A DNA stretch of 41,156 bases from the NCBI RefSeq assembly GCF_000429645.1, contig NZ_KE386936.1:1-41156 (forward strand), read 5' to 3'. The stretch comes from Niveispirillum irakense DSM 11586. GTDB taxonomy: Bacteria > Pseudomonadota > Alphaproteobacteria > Azospirillales > Azospirillaceae. Below, piece after piece: positions 1-8,846 of this stretch. The first letter of the stretch is position 1; each line of letters begins with the position of its first letter. The notes under the pieces are model-generated. The model was not told the origin of the DNA and did no database searches. It was given only the letters and a program-made list of their open reading frames with translations. The translations under genes were made by a program, and so were the position numbers.

Positions 1-790
1 CGGTGACGGACGGTCCTTCACCTATCAATGGTATCGCGCCGACGATAATGCCGGCACCAATCTGGCCGCCATCACCGGCGCCACCAGCGCCAACTACACA
101 CTGACCACGTCCGATGCGCATAAATACTTGCGCGTCGTCGTCACCGCCAGTGACGGCAAGGGCGGCACGCAGACCGCCACCTCCGCCTATACCGCCATCA
201 CCAACAGCGCGCCGGTCAACAGCGTCGTCCCCAGCATCAGTGGCACCGCAACCGTCGGCAACGCGCTCTCCACCACCAACGGCACCTGGACCGATGCCGA
301 CGGTGACGGACGGTCTTTCACCTATCAATGGTATCGGGCCGACGATAATAACGGCACCAACCTGACCGCCATCACCGGCGCCACCAGCGCCAACTACACC
401 CTGACCACATCGGACGCGCATAAGTTCCTGCGCGTCGTCGTCACCGCCAGTGATGGCAAGGGCGGCACCCAGGACGCCACCTCCGCCTATACCGCCATCA
501 CCAACAGCGCCCCGGTCAATAGCGTTGTGCCCAGCATCAGCGGCACCGCCACCGTCGGCAACGCGCTCTCCACCACCAACGGCACCTGGAGCGATGCGGA
601 CGGCGATGGCCGGTCCTTCACCTATCAATGGTATCGCGCCGACAATAATAACGGCACCAACCTGACCGCCATCACCGGCGCCACCAGCGCCAACTACACC
701 CTGACCGCGGCGGACGCGCATAAATATCTGCGTGTCGTCGTCACCGCCAATGATGGGCAGGGCGGCACGCAGAGCGGCACAAGCACCTAT
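1..790 (+). repeat. 300-bp tandem DNA repeats within the giant gene
   Basis: The same sequence recurs at exactly 300-bp spacing: units begin near 1, 301 and 601 (each opening GGTGACGGACGG or a close variant). Units 1 and 2 differ at only a few positions, mostly silent; the third diverges after about 780. The first unit begins at the window edge, so more copies probably lie upstream. Conservation at DNA level indicates recent duplication or gene conversion. Confidence 0.9.
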
Positions 791-3700
791 ACCCTTGTTG
801 GCAACACCACGCCGGTTTTGGCAACTCCGCCAATGATCACTGTGACTGACACGGTCGGCAATACCAGTTTCCCGTACCAGACCGGCAGCTTTGTCGTATC
901 GGATGCCGATCTGGACGCGCTCACCTTCAGCTTTGCAGGGGGCACCAGCGCCAATTTCACGGATGGCGGCATCACCTATGATCACGCCATGGTTGGGAAC
1001 TATGGCACGATGTATCTGAACAGCAGCACCGGCGCCTACCTGTATGCTCCCAATACCAGCGTCATCAAGGCGATGACCAACGGCGTCGCCATCACTTTCC
1101 CCCTTTTCGTCACTGACGGCAGACAAAGTGACAGCAAGGCCATTTACATCACCATCAGCGGCGTCAATGACGCGCCGGTTCTGACCGATACGGTTGTAAC
1201 CCTGCCGTCGATCCCGCAGGAAACCGGCGCCCCCAACGGGGCCGTGGGCAGCCTTGTGTCTGATCTGGTCGAACTGGGGCGCAATGTCACGGATGTAGAT
1301 ACCGGCGCGCTGACCGGCATCGCCCTGGTTGGTACCAACCAGACCGAAGGGGGAACCTGGTATTACAGCCTGGATGACGGCACGACCTGGCAGGCGGTGG
1401 GCGCGGTGGATGACAGCGGCAATGCGCTGCTGCTTCGCTCCACCGACCGGATCTTCTATCAGCCGTCGGGCACCAGCGCGCTGACAATGGCTGATGCCAT
1501 CACCTTCCGCGCCTGGGACCAGAGCAGCGGGACCGCCGGGACCAAGGTGGCAACCGGCGCCAATAACGCCGTCTCCGTTGCCACGGACACGGCCGCGCTG
1601 ACCATTCTGCCCCGCGCCCCTGGCGCCCCTGATCTGGCCGCATCGTCCGACACGGGCGTAAGCAACAGTGACAACCTGACCAGCGCCAACCGGATCACGC
1701 TTAATGGCAACGGGGCGAATGCGAATAGCACCGTACGGCTTTATGCCGGCACCACGCTGCTGGCCACGCAGGCAACGGATGCCAACGGGAATTACAGCTT
1801 CACCGATGTGGATGTCAGTGCCCTGACCGGGGAAACCGTCCTGACCGTTCGTCAGTTGAGCGGGGGTGATGAAAGCGCCCCCTCCACCGGCTTGACCGTC
1901 ACCTTCGACCGCACTGTGCCGACCATCAGCATCACCCCCGTCGCAGGCGATGATGTGCTGAACGGCACGGAAGGGGCCGCCGGGCAAACGGTGGCCGGCA
2001 CCACCACCGGCGTGGCCGATGGCGGCACGGTCACGGTCACATTGGGCGGCAAGACCTATAATGCTCTGGTGACGAATAACCGCTGGTCCGTGGCCATTCC
2101 CGCAACCGATCTGGCATCCCTGCCCGATGGAACCACCAATGTGCAGGTGGCGGTGGCGTCTGCATCCGGTGTCAGGGCGGAAAGCAGCCGCAGCCTGACG
2201 GTCAGCCAGGTTCCGCCTGTCATCACCGCCGTGACGGCACCGGCGGGAACGGCCGGCGTTGGCGCCCCCGTGGATGTGAAGGTCACCTTTGACAAGGCGG
2301 TGACCGTGAATGGCACGCCGCAACTGCCCATCACCCTGGATGACGGCACCACGGTCATGGCCAGCTATGTCACTGGCTCGGGCGGGACGGAACTGACCTT
2401 CCGTTATGTTGTCACCCCCGGCGCATCAGACCCGACGGGCATCCGCCCGGCCGCCAGCCTGTCCCTGAACGGGGGCACCATCCAATCGGCGTCCGGCACC
2501 AATGCCACGCTGGCATTGGCCAATGTGGCAGACATGAGTGGTGTGAAGGTGGATGGCATCGCCCCCACCGTAACCAGCCTGACCACCCGCACCCCCAACG
2601 GGGCGTATCGGGCCGGCAGCACCATCACCATCGACGTGCGGATGAGCGAGGTGGTGACGGTGGATGGCGTGCCGACGCTGACGCTGAATACCGGACGCGC
2701 CGCCACCTATAGCAGCGGGTCGGGGACCAACACCCTGACCTTCACCTATGTCGTGCAGGCGGGCGACAATGTTGCCGACCTGGACATTGCCAGCAACAGC
2801 GCCCTGACGGGCACGATCCGCGACCAGGGTAACAACAGCGCCGCCCTTGCCCTGCCCAATCCCGGCGCTGCCGGATCGCTGGGGGCAGCACATGATATCG
2901 TTCTGGATACCACGCCGCCCAGCGTGGCAACCGTCACTGGCCCGGCCAATGGCACCTATCTGCCGGGTCAGACCGTCAGCTTCTTTGTCAATGCCAGCGA
3001 GGCGGTGACGGTTGCCGGTGGGCTGCCGGGCTTGCTGCTGAATGTGGGCGGCACCACGCGGGAGGCCGTGTTCAACCGCGCGGGCAGCACGGATACGCAG
3101 TTGCGCTTTGATTATGTGGTGGTCGCGGGTGACAATGCACCTGCGGGTGTCGCCGTCACCGGGCTGGCGCTGAACGGGGCCGCGGTCACCGACCGGGCTG
3201 GCGCCACGCTGGATGTCGCCCTGAAAGGGGTGGCCGATACAACGGGCGTGATCGTCCAGTCGGCGGCTCCCGCCCGGCCTGCGGGCATTGCCCTGGCGCC
3301 GGGGTCGGATACGGGTCTTTCCGCCAGCGACAACCTCACCGGCAATAATCGCCCCACAATCACCGGAACGGCCGCTGCGGGCAGCACGGTCACCGTGATG
3401 GTGGATGGGACGGCCGTCGGCTCCACCACCGCCAATGCACAGGGGGGCTGGTCCTTTACCTTCGCCAACGCCCTGGCAGATGGCAGCCGGACGATCACCG
3501 CCACGGCTACAAACCAGTTCGGCCTCAGCAGTCCCGCTTCCGAGGCGCTGGCTGTGGTGATCGATACCGCCGCCCCCACGCAGCCGATCGCCCCAACCAT
3601 TACCAGCGCCACAGCAACCGGCCCGTCGGGCGAAACCATCTCCCCCACTACGCGGCCCACGGTCGCCGGCGTGGCGGAGCCGGGGACAAGTGTCCGCATC

Positions 3701-4930
3701 GTGGTGGACGGTACGGTTCTGGGCACCACCACCGCCGGGACCAATGGGGCCTGGAGCTTCACCATGCCCGCGGCCCTGACGGATGGTGTGCACAGCATCC
3801 GTGTCGGCGCCACCGATGTGGCTGGCAATGATAGCGGCCTGTCCGTCGCGACGAACCTGACCGTGGACACGACGGCCCCCGCCGCCCCCACAATCGCCGT
3901 CGTCTCCGCCGGCAGCAGCACGCCGGTCCTCGCCGGCACGGCAGAGGCGGGCAGCCTGGTAACCGTGACCCAGAACGGGGCCACAGTGGGCACCGCACGG
4001 GCCGATGCAACAGGGGCCTGGCGCCTGACATTGGCGAACGACCTGGCCACCGGCAGCTATGTGTTTGGTGCGCGCGCCACCGATGCGGCGGGCAATATTG
4101 GCACCGCGGCGACCACCGGCTTCTCCGTGGCCCCGCCGCCGCCGGCGCCAGCCCCCATCGTCAATAATGGCGATAATGGCGGCGGCAATACCACCACGGT
4201 TGTTTCCACCCCGACCACCGGCACCGCTGTTGCGCCGATACCAGGGACGTCCGTGGTCAGCGGGCCTACCCTGGGACCGGTTCAGGACAGCACCGATGCT
4301 GGCCGGACGGTGACGCTTTCCAGCGTCGGGAGCGGGACCAGCAGCACCGATGCCGGGCGGGCCATCACCCTCTCCAGCGTCGATAGCAGCTCCAGCAGCA
4401 CCGATGCCGGCCGGACCGTCACCCTGGCCAGTGTTGGCGTGGGCCAGTCTTCCGCTTCCTCGGTCGGTGGATCGGTCACCGCCCTGACCACCGCTGGCGG
4501 GGGCACCAGCAGCCTTGGCGGCGGTGGCCTGAATGGGGGACTTTTTGGCGGCACCCTGGGCGGTTTTGGCCTGGGTGGCGGTCTTGGCGGCGGCCTGGGT
4601 GGAAGCGGCGGCCTGGGCGGCGGCTTTACCGGTGGTCTGGGGAGCGGGCCGACGGGCACAGGGTTGGGCGGCACACCAGGGACAGAAGGGCCCCGGGTAC
4701 CGAACGGCACTGCCCCCGGCACCCGGACTGGCGGCCCGAACCAGGCCGATGCCGGCCCCCTGGACAGCCCCCCGGCCCTGCCTGTCCAACAGGCACAGGA
4801 TATGCCGCCGGCCGGCCAGCCCACGTTCAGCCGACAGGTCGCCCAGATCCATCAGGCCACAGATGCCGAAAGCGCGGCGTTGCTGGCCGCTTTGCTCAAC
4901 CATGTCGTACCGGGGGAAGAAGCGGCGTGA
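2..4930 (+). CDS. Giant Ig/cadherin-like repeat surface protein, 3' part only
   Basis: The frame is open from the left edge, so the N-terminus lies outside the window; about 1640 residues are visible. The first ~260 residues are near-identical ~100-residue modules (core TYQWYRAD, then NYTLTTSDAH and LRVVVTASDG), followed by a cadherin/VCBS-like stretch (SGVNDAPVLTD) and then several Bap-type Ig modules with the pattern DNLTGNNRPTITGTAAAGST ... GGWSFTF ... ITATATN ... DTTAP. The C-terminus is low complexity: a TDAGR-type 18-residue repeat in three copies, then a Gly-rich tract (GLGGG repeats), then about 90 Pro-rich residues. I see no RTX nonapeptides (GGxGxDxxx), LPxTG or beta-barrel. The gene ends 56 bp before a TolC-type gene and in front of three HlyD-type genes, so it is probably the substrate of that exporter and an adhesin or matrix protein. 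Function is inferred; the repeat architecture is seen directly. Confidence 0.85.
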   Translation, partial: GDGRSFTYQWYRADDNAGTNLAAITGATSANYTLTTSDAHKYLRVVVTASDGKGGTQTATSAYTAITNSAPVNSVVPSISGTATVGNALSTTNGTWTDADGDGRSFTYQWYRADDNNGTNLTAITGATSANYTLTTSDAHKFLRVVVTASDGKGGTQDATSAYTAITNSAPVNSVVPSISGTATVGNALSTTNGTWSDADGDGRSFTYQWYRADNNNGTNLTAITGATSANYTLTAADAHKYLRVVVTANDGQGGTQSGTSTYTLVGNTTPVLATPPMITVTDTVGNTSFPYQTGSFVVSDADLDALTFSFAGGTSANFTDGGITYDHAMVGNYGTMYLNSSTGAYLYAPNTSVIKAMTNGVAITFPLFVTDGRQSDSKAIYITISGVNDAPVLTDTVVTLPSIPQETGAPNGAVGSLVSDLVELGRNVTDVDTGALTGIALVGTNQTEGGTWYYSLDDGTTWQAVGAVDDSGNALLLRSTDRIFYQPSGTSALTMADAITFRAWDQSSGTAGTKVATGANNAVSVATDTAALTILPRAPGAPDLAASSDTGVSNSDNLTSANRITLNGNGANANSTVRLYAGTTLLATQATDANGNYSFTDVDVSALTGETVLTVRQLSGGDESAPSTGLTVTFDRTVPTISITPVAGDDVLNGTEGAAGQTVAGTTTGVADGGTVTVTLGGKTYNALVTNNRWSVAIPATDLASLPDGTTNVQVAVASASGVRAESSRSLTVSQVPPVITAVTAPAGTAGVGAPVDVKVTFDKAVTVNGTPQLPITLDDGTTVMASYVTGSGGTELTFRYVVTPGASDPTGIRPAASLSLNGGTIQSASGTNATLALANVADMSGVKVDGIAPTVTSLTTRTPNGAYRAGSTITIDVRMSEVVTVDGVPTLTLNTGRAATYSSGSGTNTLTFTYVVQAGDNVADLDIASNSALTGTIRDQGNNSAALALPNPGAAGSLGAAHDIVLDTTPPSVATVTGPANGTYLPGQTVSFFVNASEAVTVAGGLPGLLLNVGGTTREAVFNRAGSTDTQLRFDYVVVAGDNAPAGVAVTGLALNGAAVTDRAGATLDVALKGVADTTGVIVQSAAPARPAGIALAPGSDTGLSASDNLTGNNRPTITGTAAAGSTVTVMVDGTAVGSTTANAQGGWSFTFANALADGSRTITATATNQFGLSSPASEALAVVIDTAAPTQPIAPTITSATATGPSGETISPTTRPTVAGVAEPGTSVRIVVDGTVLGTTTAGTNGAWSFTMPAALTDGVHSIRVGATDVAGNDSGLSVATNLTVDTTAPAAPTIAVVSAGSSTPVLAGTAEAGSLVTVTQNGATVGTARADATGAWRLTLANDLATGSYVFGARATDAAGNIGTAATTGFSVAPPPPAPAPIVNNGDNGGGNTTTVVSTPTTGTAVAPIPGTSVVSGPTLGPVQDSTDAGRTVTLSSVGSGTSSTDAGRAITLSSVDSSSSSTDAGRTVTLASVGVGQSSASSVGGSVTALTTAGGGTSSLGGGGLNGGLFGGTLGGFGLGGGLGGGLGGSGGLGGGFTGGLGSGPTGTGLGGTPGTEGPRVPNGTAPGTRTGGPNQADAGPLDSPPALPVQQAQDMPPAGQPTFSRQVAQIHQATDAESAALLAALLNHVVPGEEAA
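4289..4450 (+). repeat. Three 54-bp tandem repeats (18-residue STDAGR module)
   Basis: Units start at 4289, 4343 and 4397, exactly 54 bp apart. Each encodes STDAGR followed by (T/A)(V/I)TL(S/A)SV and a Ser/Gly-rich linker. They lie just before the Gly-rich tail and probably form a flexible stalk or spacer. Confidence 0.85.
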
Positions 4931-4986
4931 TCCAGTCGCCGCCTCGACCTGCCTTTCCCATTCTGCCGAACGGAACCAAGAAGCAA

Positions 4987-6561
4987 ATGAACAGCTCAGT
5001 CATCTCCCCCCGGTTGGGAACCCGCCCGATCCGTGTATCCATCGCCCTGATAACGGCGGCGTTGCTGGCCAGCGGCTGCTCCGTCAAGCCCACGCCGCTG
5101 ACCCAGGACGAAACATTGACGCGCATCCGCGCGGATCTGGCTGTGGTGATGGCCCCGCAGGAACCGATCAGCGCCGCCATCACCATGCATGATGCCATGG
5201 CCCGGGCGCTGAAATACAATCTGGACGAACGCGTCAAGCTGATGGAAACGGCTGTCGCCACCCGCCAGCTTGACCTGTCGCATTTCGACATGCTGCCCCG
5301 CCTTGTCGCGGGCGCCGGCTATACCGGGCGCAGCAACGAGGCCGGATCGGAAAGCCTCAATCTGGCGACCGGCCGCCGCACGGGTGAAAGCACCACGGCC
5401 ACCGACCGTCATCGCCGGACTGCCGATCTGGGCTTTACCTGGAACATCCTGGATTTCGGCGTCAGCTATATTCGCGCCCACCAGAACGCCAATCTGGTCC
5501 TGATCGCGGAGGAACGCCGGCGCCGCGTCGTCCAGGGTATCCTGCAGGATGTGCGCACCGCCTATTGGCGCGCTGTCGCCGCCGAACGGATGCTGACACG
5601 GCTGGCGCCGCTGGAACAGCGGATCAGCGATGCCCGCCGCAACGCCACCGCCATGGAAGAACAGCGCGTCCAGGCACCGCTGCAGACACTGTCCTATCAG
5701 CGCTCCCTGGTGGATACGCTGCGCCAGCTGCAGACCCTGCGGCGGGAGCTGGTGGCCGCCAAGTCGCAGTTGGGGGCCCTGATGGGCCTGCCGCCCGGCC
5801 AGGATTTCACGCTGGCCATCCCGGCGGACGGGGCGCCGACGGACATTCCCACCATTGAGACCAATGTCGAGGCGCTGGAAACCTACGCCCTGATGAACCG
5901 CCCGGAATTGCTGGAAGAAAGCTATAATTCCCGCATCACGGCGGATGAAACCAAGCGCGCACTGCTGAAGCTGCTGCCCGGCATCGACCTGAATGCCGGT
6001 CTGCATTATGACAGCAACAGCTTCCAGCTTAACCAGCGTTGGGCCGATTATGGCGCCCGCGTCTCCTGGAACCTGCTCTCCCTCGCCTCCATCGGGGAAA
6101 CGCGCGATTACACGAAGGCGCAGGAAGAACTGGTGGCCATCCGCCGGCAGGCGCTGAGCATCGCGGTGTTGAGCCAGGTCCGTGTCTCCATGGTCCAGTT
6201 CCGTGAATTGTCGGCTGAATATGCCTTGAATGTCGACCAGGCCGGCATTGAGCAGCGTATCCGCGAGCAATATGTGAATAGCGGCACCGCCGGCCAGCAG
6301 GGCGAGATGGAAGTGATCCAGGCCGAAGTGTCGGCCCTGGTGTCCGACCTGCGCCGCGACCTTGTTTATGCCGACCTGCAGAACGCCTATGCCCGTGTGA
6401 TGGTGTCTGCCGGCGTGGACCCGCTGCCGGAAACGGTGACATCGCAGGACCTGCCCAGCCTCAGCCAGGCCGTCGCATCCGGGTTGAATGCGTGGCAGGC
6501 CCGGGCCGGTGCCGCCGCGAAGCTGAGTGATGTGACACAGGCTGCCGCCAGCGGCTCCTGA
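4987..6561 (+). CDS. TolC-family outer-membrane efflux lipoprotein
   Basis: Predicted trimeric outer-membrane channel that would take substrate from the HlyD-type adaptors downstream. I chose ATG 4987: it is followed by a short basic region, a hydrophobic stretch and a lipobox (LLASGC), giving a normal lipoprotein signal peptide. The frame is open up to a GTG at 4927 overlapping the preceding stop, but that would add 20 residues before the signal. The mature part has the long helical, Ala/Gln/Arg-rich repeats of OEP/TolC proteins, with two related halves (for example around YWRAVAAERML and YVNSGTAGQQGEMEVIQAE). About 524 residues, normal for the family. It sits directly after the giant protein gene and 132 bp before the first adaptor gene. 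The 6562-6693 gap holds no gene I recognise. Confidence 0.88.
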   Translation: MNSSVISPRLGTRPIRVSIALITAALLASGCSVKPTPLTQDETLTRIRADLAVVMAPQEPISAAITMHDAMARALKYNLDERVKLMETAVATRQLDLSHFDMLPRLVAGAGYTGRSNEAGSESLNLATGRRTGESTTATDRHRRTADLGFTWNILDFGVSYIRAHQNANLVLIAEERRRRVVQGILQDVRTAYWRAVAAERMLTRLAPLEQRISDARRNATAMEEQRVQAPLQTLSYQRSLVDTLRQLQTLRRELVAAKSQLGALMGLPPGQDFTLAIPADGAPTDIPTIETNVEALETYALMNRPELLEESYNSRITADETKRALLKLLPGIDLNAGLHYDSNSFQLNQRWADYGARVSWNLLSLASIGETRDYTKAQEELVAIRRQALSIAVLSQVRVSMVQFRELSAEYALNVDQAGIEQRIREQYVNSGTAGQQGEMEVIQAEVSALVSDLRRDLVYADLQNAYARVMVSAGVDPLPETVTSQDLPSLSQAVASGLNAWQARAGAAAKLSDVTQAAASGS

Positions 6562-6693
6562 TCAGCCGGTCAGCATTCCGAGAGCCTGAAGGGTGGGGCC
6601 AGCGCTCCGCCCTTTACGGTTTTACGGGTGATCGGGGCGGCGTTATCAATGATCTGTTCACGTGTGCGCGTCTTTCATAGAGAAATGTTAAGC

Positions 6694-7491
6694 ATGTCCC
6701 TCCTCCGGTTCGCCCGCTTCGCCTGCTTTGCCAGCATCGCAACCGGGATGTTTGCCCTGGGCGCACAAGGACAGACGGGGGGGCCGCCAGCAGTTGATGG
6801 CGGCGTTCGCGCCCTGATCGAGGCGCACCAGCATGCCCTTCTATCCAGTGAGATCGCTGGCCGGATCAGCCGTATCACGGTGGAGCCGGGACAGAGCTTC
6901 AAGGCTGGCCAGACGCTGATCTCCTTTGATTGCAGCCTCTATCAGGCGGCCCTGGACAGCGCCAAGGCCAACCTGCGGGCCGCAGATGTCACGGTGCGCC
7001 AGAACAAACAACTGGAACAGCTTAAATCCATCGGTGCCTATGATCTGGAAATGGCCGAGGTGAAGGCCGAGGCCGCCAGGGCGGAACTGCGCCGGGCGGA
7101 GGTCGAGGTGAGACGGTGTGACATCAAGGCCCCGTTCGATGGGCGCGCGGTGGAAAAACGCATCCGGGAACATGAATCAGTGGGCCTCGGCGTGCCCCTG
7201 CTGGAAATATTATCTGACAAGGATCTGCGGGTTGAACTGATCGTTCCCTCTGCCTGGCTGGTCTGGCTGAAGCCCGGCCAGCGTTTCGACCTGCGCATTG
7301 ACGAGACGGGGGAAACCTTGCCCGGCGATGTCACGCTGGTCGGCGCCAGGGTCGATCCGATCAGTCAGTCGGTCAAAGTGACCGGGCGTTTGCTGCCAGC
7401 CAAGGAACGCGCCCATGATCTTGTCGCCGGGATGAGCGGTACCGCCCGGTTCGCCGCACCAGGCGGACAGGGGGCCAACAATGCCCGATGA
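6694..7491 (+). CDS. Periplasmic HlyD/RND-type adaptor protein
   Basis: Membrane-fusion/adaptor protein of about 265 residues. A cleavable signal peptide is visible (LLRFARFACF ... GMFALGAQGQ). It is followed by a lipoyl/barrel-sandwich half (HALLSSEIAGRISRITVEPG, then GQTLISFDC), a short helical hairpin (residues ~95-135) and the second lipoyl half (CDIKAPFDGRAVEKRI), then a beta-barrel domain. The order is that of the HlyD/AcrA family, but it is short and has no anchor beyond the signal peptide. ATG 6694 is preferred: AGAGAA precedes it at 6680-6685; ATG 6685 is an in-frame alternative. Its end overlaps the next gene by 11 bp, implying translational coupling. It probably bridges the TolC-type channel and the inner-membrane components encoded next. 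Confidence 0.85.
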   Translation: MSLLRFARFACFASIATGMFALGAQGQTGGPPAVDGGVRALIEAHQHALLSSEIAGRISRITVEPGQSFKAGQTLISFDCSLYQAALDSAKANLRAADVTVRQNKQLEQLKSIGAYDLEMAEVKAEAARAELRRAEVEVRRCDIKAPFDGRAVEKRIREHESVGLGVPLLEILSDKDLRVELIVPSAWLVWLKPGQRFDLRIDETGETLPGDVTLVGARVDPISQSVKVTGRLLPAKERAHDLVAGMSGTARFAAPGGQGANNAR

Positions 7492-8842
7492 TGCCGGCGC
7501 CGCCCGCCCCACAAGCCAGCCGATGAACGGCCTGATCCTGCTGTTGAACCTGCAGCAGGATGCACGGCAGGCGCCGGATGAAAAAGCGCTGCGCTTTTTG
7601 ATGGTCAACCACACCCGGCGGCTGGTCGCCTATCAACAGGCCTTCCTGATGGTGCTGGATGCCGGGGGCAAGGCCCGGATGGAAGCCGCGGCCAATATTG
7701 CCGTGCCGGAACGCGATGCCCCCATGTCCCGCTGGCTGGAAGCGGCAGCCACTGCCATTGCGACAGGCCCGGAGGCCAAACGCCCGCACAATGTGACGGC
7801 GCAGGAAATGCCGGCTGCCCTGATGGCAGACTGGGGCCAATGGGGGGCCGGCCATACGCTGTGGCTGCCCCTGCACGGCCCCGACGGGGTGGTAACGGCC
7901 GGCCTGTGGTTGACCCGCGAGCAGCCCTGGAACGAAGGGGAACTGACCCTGCTGGCCAATCTTGCCGGCGCCTATGGTCATGCCTGGTGGGCAATGAACC
8001 GTACCAAGCGGCAAACAGGCCGCTGGGTGCTGAACAGCCGGCGTATGCTGATGATCGGCGCCGCCATCCTGGCCATTCTGGTCGTTCCGGTACGCCAATC
8101 CACCCTGGCGCCGGGGGAAATCTCCCCCCGCGATCCTTTGATTGTGGCGGCCCCCCTGGAAGGGGTGATCCGCCGCTTCCACGTTCAGCCCAATGATGCC
8201 GTGACCGAGGGCCAGCCCCTGTTCAGCTTTGAGGATATGGTCCTGAAAAGCCGGCTGGAAGTGGCCCGCAAATCCCTGACCTCTGCCGAGGCGGAATGGC
8301 TGACAGCTTCCCAGGGGGCGTTCGGCGACCCGCAGAGCAAGGCGCGGGTGGCGCAGTTGAAGGCGCAGGTGGAGCTGCGCAAGGCCGAGCTGGATTATGC
8401 CGCCGACCTGATGGACCGGGTGACCGTGAAGGCGGAACGGGCCGGCATCGCCGTTTTCACCAACACCAATGACTGGCTGGGCCGGCCGGTGACGGTGGGT
8501 GAACGCATCATGACGCTTGCCGATGCCGATCAGGCGGAAATTGATGTGCAGGTGCCGGTCAGCGATGCCCTGGTGCTGGAAAAGGGGGCAGCCGTCAGCC
8601 TGTTCCTGAATGTCGATCCGTTGAACCCGGTGCGGGGCCATATCGTCCATGCCAGCTATGAACCCGGCCTGACGCCGGGCGGCGTGCTGGCCTATCGCGT
8701 GCGGGCCGAACTGGACCCCGACCAGCCCATGCCGCGCATCGGTATGCGGGGAACCGCGCGTATCCAGGGCGACCGGGTGCCTTTGGCCTTCTACCTGTTC
8801 CGCCGGCCCCTGGCGGCAATACGCCAGGCCGTGGGGCTGTAA
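7481..8842 (+). CDS. Membrane-anchored HlyD adaptor with N-terminal GAF-like domain
   Basis: A 453-residue protein in two parts. Residues ~1-175 are soluble and resemble a GAF-type sensor fold (LWLPLHGPDGVVTAGLWLTR and NEGELTLLANLAGAYGHAW are typical late-GAF segments). A single membrane segment follows at ~188-204 (MLMIGAAILAILVVPV). Residues 205-453 form a HlyD-type adaptor: lipoyl half (VAAPLEGVIRRFHVQPNDAV), helical hairpin, second half with VTVKAERAGIAVFTN, then a beta-barrel. The topology would put the GAF-like part in the cytoplasm and the adaptor in the periplasm. Start ATG has AGGGGGCC just upstream inside the previous gene. The GAF assignment is a fold guess from pattern; the HlyD part is clear. 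Confidence 0.8.
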   Translation: MPDDAGAARPTSQPMNGLILLLNLQQDARQAPDEKALRFLMVNHTRRLVAYQQAFLMVLDAGGKARMEAAANIAVPERDAPMSRWLEAAATAIATGPEAKRPHNVTAQEMPAALMADWGQWGAGHTLWLPLHGPDGVVTAGLWLTREQPWNEGELTLLANLAGAYGHAWWAMNRTKRQTGRWVLNSRRMLMIGAAILAILVVPVRQSTLAPGEISPRDPLIVAAPLEGVIRRFHVQPNDAVTEGQPLFSFEDMVLKSRLEVARKSLTSAEAEWLTASQGAFGDPQSKARVAQLKAQVELRKAELDYAADLMDRVTVKAERAGIAVFTNTNDWLGRPVTVGERIMTLADADQAEIDVQVPVSDALVLEKGAAVSLFLNVDPLNPVRGHIVHASYEPGLTPGGVLAYRVRAELDPDQPMPRIGMRGTARIQGDRVPLAFYLFRRPLAAIRQAVGL

Positions 8843-8846
8843 GGCG

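Noticed and set aside
2426-4903. 825-codon open frame antisense to the giant repeat gene
   Set aside because: Shadow of a GC-rich repetitive gene: composition is dominated by Gly/Arg/Ala/His/Gln without domains, and the sense frame is clearly coding.
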